Below are positions 37,113 through 41,688 of a stretch of 41,688 nt of DNA, piece after piece. The DNA is taken from contig NZ_VOPL01000011.1 in NCBI RefSeq assembly GCF_007993065.1, forward strand, positions 1 through 41,688, written 5' to 3'. The notes below the pieces were generated by a model. That model had not been told where the DNA came from, ran no database searches, and worked only from the letters and a program-made list of their open reading frames with translations. Within the stretch, counting starts at the first letter, position 1; each line of letters starts with the position of its first letter. Position numbers and translations under genes: made by a program. Source of the stretch: Paracoccus aurantiacus (lineage in GTDB: Bacteria; Pseudomonadota; Alphaproteobacteria; Rhodobacterales; Rhodobacteraceae).

Positions 37113-39395
37113 TCACGCCTCGCGCTCGGGATCGAAGCGCAACAGGCGCAAAGCGTTCAGCGTGACCAGAACCGTCGCCCCGGTATCGGCCATGATGGCG
37201 ATCCACAGACCGGTAATCCCCAGAACCGAGGTCACAAGAAACACCGCCTTCAGCCCAAGCGCGATGGTGATGTTCTGGCGGATATTTCCCATGGCCGTGT
37301 GGGCAAGGCGGATCAGTGCGGGGATGTCGGTCACCCGGTCGCGCAGGATCGCGGCATCGGCCGTCTCCAGTGCCACATCGGTGCCCGATCCCATCGCGAC
37401 ACCGATGCTGGCCTGCTTCAGGGCCGGAGCGTCGTTGATGCCGTCTCCGATCATCATCACGCCGCCTTGCCCGCCCATTTCACGGATCGCGGTTAGCTTG
37501 TCTTCGGGCATCATGTCGGCCCGAAACTCCATGCCCAGCCCGCCAGCGATTGCGGCCGCCGTGCGCGGATTGTCCCCGGTCAGGATCACCGAAGTCACGC
37601 CCATCGCGGTCAATTGGCGAACCGCATCGGCCGCATCCTGTCTTGGCTCATCGCGCATGGCGATCAGGCCGAGCGGGGTCTTTTCGCGGAAGACGGCGAC
37701 GGCGGTCTTGCCATCTTCCTCTAAGGCCGTGGCCAGTTGCAGGTCAGACGGGTCGATCCCGCCATTTTCCAGCGCATAGCGCGGCGAGCTGACCCATGCC
37801 GAGGCGTCACCCACCGTTGCGACCACGCCTTTGCCCATCAGTGCTTTCGCATCGCGTGACGGCAGCGCTTCGATGCCTGCCTGGTCGGCCTTGGTCAGGA
37901 TGGCGACGGCCAGCGGATGGCTTGATCCGGTTTCGACCCCCGCCGCCACGGCCAGCAGCTCGGCCTCGGTCGTCGCGCCGAAGGTGACAACATCCGTCAC
38001 CACCGGGCGCCCATGGGTCAGGGTGCCGGTCTTGTCGAAGGCGACGCGGGACACATTGGCCGCCGCCTCGATCACCGCACCGCCCTTCATCAGCATCCCG
38101 CGCCGGGCGCCCGTGGACAGCGCAGAAGCGATCGAGGCCGGCACCGAGATGACCAGAGCGCAGGGGCAGCCGATCAGCAGCAGCGCCAGTCCGCGATAGA
38201 TCCAGGTGTCCCAGGGTTGACCGAAGGCCAGCGGCGGCAGCAGAACCACCAGAGCCGCGACGGTGACGATGGCGGGCATATACCAGCGGCTGAAGCGGTC
38301 GATGAAGCGTTCGGTCGGCGCGCGCGCGACCTCGGCCTCTTCCACCAGCCGGATGATGCGGGCGATGGTGTTATCCTCGGCGGCCTTGGTGACGGTCACG
38401 CGCAGCGCGGCCTCGGTATTGATCGAGCCGGCGAAGACCGGATCGCCCGGACCCTTGGTGACGGGAACGCTTTCGCCGGTCACCGGGCTGTCATCCACGC
38501 CCGAAGTGCCCTCGGCGATCTCGCCATCTGCCGGGATGCGGTCGCCCGGACGGACAAGCACCATCTGCCCGACGGCAAGGCTTGATGCCGGTACTTCCTG
38601 CGCTGTACTATTCACCAGCAGAAGCGCAGTCTTGGGCACCAGATTGGCCAGTGCCCGGATGCCATCGCGCGCCTTGCCGGCGGCCACACCCTCCAGCACC
38701 TCGCCGACCGCGAACAGGAACACGACCAACGCCGCCTCTTCCGCAGCATCAATGAACAGCGCGCCAATGGCCGCGACCGTCATCAGGCTTTCGATGGTGA
38801 AGGGCTGGCCCAGACGCAGGGCCGCAAAGGCGCGTTTCGCAATCGGGGCCACGCCGATCAGGCAGGCCGCGACAAAAGCCCATTTGCCGATCTGCGGCGC
38901 CAGCAATTCGATGATCCAGGCAGAGCCCAGCAGGATCGCCGTGAAGATCACCAGCTTGCCCTTGCTGGTCTGATACCATCGCTTGCCGCGGTCGGCGGGG
39001 TCGTCATGCACATGGCCTGGGCTGCCATGACCGCTGTCGTCCCGCGCCACTGCGGTGGTGCCACTGCGGTCATGGCTATGGTCGGCATGATTCTGATCAT
39101 GACCATCTGCCGACGAATCGCTCATGACGGGCATGACGAAGTCCTTCTTCGTCCCTGCCGCACGCGGCGTGATTCCATAGCCAAGCGATTTCACCACCTT
39201 TTCGACTCTGTCGCGGCCGGTCTGCGTTTCGTCCAGCGTTAGTCGCAGCCGTTCCGACATGATGCCGATTTCAACGCCGCTGACGCCTGGCAGACGTGTC
39301 ACGGCATCCTTGATCTTGGCCGCGCAGGATCCGCAATCCATGCCGGAAACAGTCCAGTCGCAGGCCGTTCCGCTGTTGGGATCTGTCGTTGTCAT
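37113..39395 (-). CDS. zntA: Zn/Cd/Pb-exporting P1B-type ATPase
   Basis: 760 residues. One N-terminal HMA domain (SGMDCGSCAAKIKDAV), then a His-rich linker (GHDQNHADHSHDRSG and HGSPGHVHDD). The core has TGESVPVTK, transport site IGCPCALVISVPA, phosphorylation DKTGTLTHGRP, HPLAVAI and GDGINDAPALK. CPCALVISVP and the MerR-type promoter point to divalent Zn/Cd/Pb rather than Cu+. ATG 39395 with GAGG upstream is preferred to the longer frame to 39461, which would overlap the promoter. Divergent from the MerR regulator at 39484. Confidence 0.93.
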   Translation of the reverse strand: MTTTDPNSGTACDWTVSGMDCGSCAAKIKDAVTRLPGVSGVEIGIMSERLRLTLDETQTGRDRVEKVVKSLGYGITPRAAGTKKDFVMPVMSDSSADGHDQNHADHSHDRSGTTAVARDDSGHGSPGHVHDDPADRGKRWYQTSKGKLVIFTAILLGSAWIIELLAPQIGKWAFVAACLIGVAPIAKRAFAALRLGQPFTIESLMTVAAIGALFIDAAEEAALVVFLFAVGEVLEGVAAGKARDGIRALANLVPKTALLLVNSTAQEVPASSLAVGQMVLVRPGDRIPADGEIAEGTSGVDDSPVTGESVPVTKGPGDPVFAGSINTEAALRVTVTKAAEDNTIARIIRLVEEAEVARAPTERFIDRFSRWYMPAIVTVAALVVLLPPLAFGQPWDTWIYRGLALLLIGCPCALVISVPASIASALSTGARRGMLMKGGAVIEAAANVSRVAFDKTGTLTHGRPVVTDVVTFGATTEAELLAVAAGVETGSSHPLAVAILTKADQAGIEALPSRDAKALMGKGVVATVGDASAWVSSPRYALENGGIDPSDLQLATALEEDGKTAVAVFREKTPLGLIAMRDEPRQDAADAVRQLTAMGVTSVILTGDNPRTAAAIAGGLGMEFRADMMPEDKLTAIREMGGQGGVMMIGDGINDAPALKQASIGVAMGSGTDVALETADAAILRDRVTDIPALIRLAHTAMGNIRQNITIALGLKAVFLVTSVLGITGLWIAIMADTGATVLVTLNALRLLRFDPEREA

Positions 39396-39442
39396 GTCAC
39401 TATCCTCGCCCCGGATCGGGGAATTGCCTTCATTGATTCGCG

Positions 39443-39473
39443 AACCTAATGTCTCTAGCAACTAGAGCTTCAA
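39443..39473 (-). promoter_or_regulatory. MerR-type promoter with 19-bp spacer for zntA
   Basis: On the minus strand: -35 TTGAAG (39473-39468), 19-base spacer, -10 TAGGTT (39448-39443). The spacer contains the perfect dyad CTCTAG-CAA-CTAGAG (39453-39467). Overlong 19-20-bp spacers with a central dyad are the hallmark of MerR-family activator promoters, which untwist the DNA on metal binding. It lies between zntA and the MerR gene. Confidence 0.85.
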
Positions 39474-39483
39474 GAGGAATCTG

Positions 39484-39924
39484 ATGCTGACGATTGGAAA
39501 ACTGGGGGCGTCAACAGGCGTGAAGGTGCCGACGATCCGTTATTACGAGCAGATCGGCCTTTTGCCCGAGGCCGAACGCAGTGCCGGAAACCAGCGGCTC
39601 TACAGCCAAAAGGCGCTGGAACTGCTGGCTTTCATCCGGCACGCGCGCGATCTGGGTTTCACGCTCGAGGCGATCCGTGACCTCCTCAGCCTGTCAGACC
39701 AGCCCGGCCAGCCCTGCGCGGCGGCCGATGCAATCGTTGTCGCGCAATTGGCCGAGGTTGAAAGTCGTCTTGCGCGGCTGGGCGCGCTCAAGGTCGAACT
39801 GCAGCGGATTCTGACGCAATGCGCGGGCGGTAAAATAGCGGACTGCCGCGTCATCGAAGCATTGGGCGACCATTCGCTTTGCGCGACCGATCATCGTTAC
39901 CCTGACCTCGGGGCGACAACCTGA
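39484..39924 (+). CDS. MerR-family heavy-metal regulator (ZntR/CadR-like)
   Basis: 146 residues. The winged helix starts MLTIGKLGASTGVKVPTIRYYEQIG, read in two parts, as in metal-type MerR regulators. A dimerisation helix is followed by metal ligands: Cys78 (GQPCAAAD), Cys113 and Cys121 (CAGGKIADC), His130 and Cys133 (GDHSLC). This fits Zn/Cd/Pb sensors. AAGAGGA precedes the ATG. It should activate the divergent zntA promoter at 39443-39473 and repress itself. Confidence 0.9.
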   Translation: MLTIGKLGASTGVKVPTIRYYEQIGLLPEAERSAGNQRLYSQKALELLAFIRHARDLGFTLEAIRDLLSLSDQPGQPCAAADAIVVAQLAEVESRLARLGALKVELQRILTQCAGGKIADCRVIEALGDHSLCATDHRYPDLGATT

Positions 39925-40212
39925 TCTCAGCCAGATCGATTGGCATATCGGCGGTGAGCCGAACGAAATTCTGTCAAGTCAAACGTGCACTTTCGTCGCA
40001 GCGTTCGTGCGGGACCACGTTTTGCGTGATCATCTAGCGAAATGGATGGTACTGAAAATTGCTCACCTCAACGCCACCTCAACCCTTGGCTGCAGTTTTC
40101 GCGCAGCTTGTGCTGTCTAAAGTCGCTCAATGCGGTCGAACGCCGGAATGGAAATCGCAAGAAATCAAACGGTTGTCTTGTAAGTTGCTGAAATCGTTTG
40201 ATTTCCAATTTT
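39925..40212. repeat. Gap with 11-bp inverted repeat (40161-40171 / 40195-40205)
   Basis: No gene is seen here. GAAATCAAACG at 40161-40171 is repeated as its exact reverse complement CGTTTGATTTC at 40195-40205, 23 bases apart. The repeat is just before a tRNA-fMet relic and an integrase, so it may be an arm-type binding site for integrase or excisionase. The AT content is higher than in the metal genes. Confidence 0.6.
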
Positions 40213-40266
40213 CAGCCCGGATCGGCTCATAACCTGAAGGTCGCAGGTTCAAATCCTGCCCCCGCA
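40213..40266 (+). other. tRNA-fMet 3' relic, probable attachment-site duplicate
   Basis: From GGCTCATAACCTGAAGG through the intact T-arm (GCAGG-TTCAAAT-CCTGC) to CCCCCGCA the sequence matches the 3' half of an alphaproteobacterial initiator tRNA with CAT anticodon. The upstream CAGCCCGG matches the D-loop, but about 10 bases are missing between, and the 5' acceptor strand and ACCA are absent. It cannot be a working tRNA. A 3' tRNA fragment beside an integrase is the usual footprint of integration into a tRNA gene. The intact tRNA is not in the window. Confidence 0.8.
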
Positions 40267-40320
40267 CTCAATATCCGGGCCAGTCCCGGCTTACGCAGTT
40301 ATGGTCTTCTCCAAGTGAAT

Positions 40321-41409
40321 TTATTCTGCAGCGAAGTTACGCAAGGGGTTGGGCGCACGTACCGCGATGATTTGGTGCAGAGTTTCGGGACGAATATGCG
40401 TGTAGCGGCGAAGCATCTTCCAGTCTTTGTGCCCGGTCACCAGCGCGACCTGCTCGATGGCGAGACCCATCTCGAAAAGCCGACTTGTTGCTTCATGCCG
40501 CAGGTCGTGGAAATGGAGGTCCTTGATGTCGGCTTCAGTACAGGCGCGACGGAACGCGGTTCCGACAGAGCGAGAATTATAAGGAAAGATCGGCCCCTTT
40601 ACTCGCCCTGACTGCTTGGCCTGCGCCATCACAAGAGCCCAGGCATCAAACCCTGTTGCTGCAAAGAGCGGAATCCGCTGGTCGTTGCCCGACTTATTGC
40701 GCGGGTCCTTTCGGTCCTTGATAAAAAGCATATGCCGGTCAACATCGAGGTCTGCCCATTTGACCCGGCAGATTTCGTCGAGCCGCATGGCCGTGGCGAT
40801 AGCGAATTGAACCAATCGCGTCATTGGCAAGGTGAGGCGCTCATTTGCGTCGAAGCAATCGAAGAGACGCTTCAACTCGGCATGACTTGGGCGCCGATCC
40901 CGCTCGATTCCCTTTCCAATCAGCCCCAAGCGTTTTAGTGCGACCCGCGCGAGGTCGACAGGCTCGGGCGAGGTTTCGAGGCCATGAACCGCCGCCGCAT
41001 GGGTCAGGATCATCTTGATGACGCCGATGTCGATCCCTAGCGTGACTGGACCTGCACCCTGATCTGCTCGCTTACGACCGTACTCGATCAGCATTTGCCG
41101 GTCGAGTTGACCGATCTTCTCATTGCCCAGATCGCGTTTGAGAGCCGCAAGTGTTGCAGCCTTGCTTCGGCGCGGAGATTTCCCTACCTCGCACATATCG
41201 GCTATATGCAGATTGATCAGGTCACCGAAGGTCTGTACGCGAGCAATCGAGGAAGTGTTCGGTGCCAGTCCCTGATCGACGCGGGTCTCCGCTTGGCGTG
41301 CCCAACGATGGGCGTCGTCACGGCGAAGAAAGGTCTCGCTTGCGTAGCGGCCCTTTCGTCTGATCTGGACCCGGTATGCGCCAGAGGGAAGTTTGGTGAT
41401 GGAGGCCAT
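40321..41409 (-). CDS. Tyrosine recombinase, probable dusA-type integrase
   Basis: 362 residues with an N-terminal AP2-like/arm-binding start (ITKLPSGAYRVQIRRKGRY), a core-binding domain (QTFGDLINLHIADMCEVGK), and a catalytic domain with Arg in ATAMRLDEICR, HxxR in HDLRHEATSRLFEMG and His/Tyr in TGHKDWKMLRRYTHI. It lies between a tRNA-fMet 3' relic and the 5' end of dusA. Integrases of this size placed against the 5' end of dusA are a known class that inserts in dusA, so the element probably extends left from the dusA border. The start ATG at 41409 has no strong ribosome-binding site. Confidence 0.9.
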   Translation of the reverse strand: MASITKLPSGAYRVQIRRKGRYASETFLRRDDAHRWARQAETRVDQGLAPNTSSIARVQTFGDLINLHIADMCEVGKSPRRSKAATLAALKRDLGNEKIGQLDRQMLIEYGRKRADQGAGPVTLGIDIGVIKMILTHAAAVHGLETSPEPVDLARVALKRLGLIGKGIERDRRPSHAELKRLFDCFDANERLTLPMTRLVQFAIATAMRLDEICRVKWADLDVDRHMLFIKDRKDPRNKSGNDQRIPLFAATGFDAWALVMAQAKQSGRVKGPIFPYNSRSVGTAFRRACTEADIKDLHFHDLRHEATSRLFEMGLAIEQVALVTGHKDWKMLRRYTHIRPETLHQIIAVRAPNPLRNFAAE

Positions 41410-41542
41410 GTTCGTGTGCGCTCTGTGTGCAATGAGTCGTCGTAAAGGGGCGAATTAGGGGATATCAGGGCGTAGTCCGGCGTAGAGCGAGGTCTGCTAA
41501 CAAATTGATGATACGTTAAAAATGCAAATAAATCAACATGCT

Positions 41543-41688
41543 ATGCTAAGTGTGGCGCCGATGATGGACTGGACGGACCGCTTCTGCCGCGGTTTTCACC
41601 GCGTCCTGTCGCGGCGCGCGCTGCTGTATACCGAAATGGTCACAGCGCCCGCGATCATCCACGGCCCTCGCGACCGCCTGCTGCGCCG
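41543..41688 (+). CDS. dusA: tRNA-dihydrouridine synthase A, 5' part (runs off window)
   Basis: Only the first 48 codons are present. The frame reads M-L-S-V then [19 protein letters not shown] and [15 protein letters not shown], the FMN-binding start of DusA, which reduces U20/U20a in tRNAs. The ATG at 41543 is preceded by AT-rich DNA without a good ribosome-binding site, in contrast to other genes here. This fits a start region replaced by integrated DNA, a feature of dusA-targeting elements. The rest lies beyond the edge. Confidence 0.88.
   Translation, partial: MLSVAPMMDWTDRFCRGFHRVLSRRALLYTEMVTAPAIIHGPRDRLLR

Noticed and set aside
40213..40266. Working tRNA-fMet gene
   Set aside because: The 5' acceptor strand, part of the D-arm and the CCA end are missing.

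Overview
The window looks like chromosomal DNA from a high-GC alphaproteobacterium of the Rhodobacteraceae, most likely Paracoccus or a close relative. This rests on the class I PHB synthase, the codon use, the LutABC-type lactate oxidase, the tRNA-fMet-like relic and the DusA sequence. No rRNA gene or complete tRNA gene was found.

Positions 1-2130 are debris: an IS5-family transposase remnant, a tiny IS256-like remnant and a DMT/EamA exporter interrupted by one in-frame TGA. From 2131 to 18270 lies the metabolic core. A FadR/PdhR/LldR-type GntR regulator (minus strand) diverges from a long co-directional array: phaA, phaB, aceE, aceF, lipoyl-lpdA, a phasin-like gene, lldP, lldE, lldF, lldG and phaC. 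Together these encode lactate uptake, lactate oxidation to pyruvate, pyruvate to acetyl-CoA, acetyl-CoA to 3-hydroxybutyryl-CoA, polymerisation to PHB and a granule-coat protein. That is a complete lactate-to-PHB route in one locus and is the most striking feature of the window.

Positions 18288-24662 are a compact mobile element or remnant. It holds a C-terminally truncated ParB-methyltransferase, an overlapping minus-strand set (HTH protein, small protein, VRR-NUC nuclease, winged-helix protein, hypothetical), a plus-strand hypothetical gene and a tyrosine integrase. It also has a 28-bp perfect palindrome and a 33-bp sequence repeated upstream of two genes.

Positions 24897-39924 are a metal and metalloid resistance island. 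The copper part has a multicopper oxidase, DsbA-like protein, DUF305 protein, L,D-transpeptidase, lipoprotein, cytochrome c, DUF411 protein, CsoR and a Cu-ATPase. The arsenate part has an ArsR-ArsC fusion, a GAPDH and ArsJ. The Zn/Cd/Pb part has a ZntA-type ATPase divergent from a MerR regulator across a 19-bp-spacer promoter. The right edge (40161-41688) has an inverted repeat, a tRNA-fMet 3' relic, a second tyrosine integrase and the 5' end of dusA, a known integration target. The metal island is therefore bracketed by two integrases.
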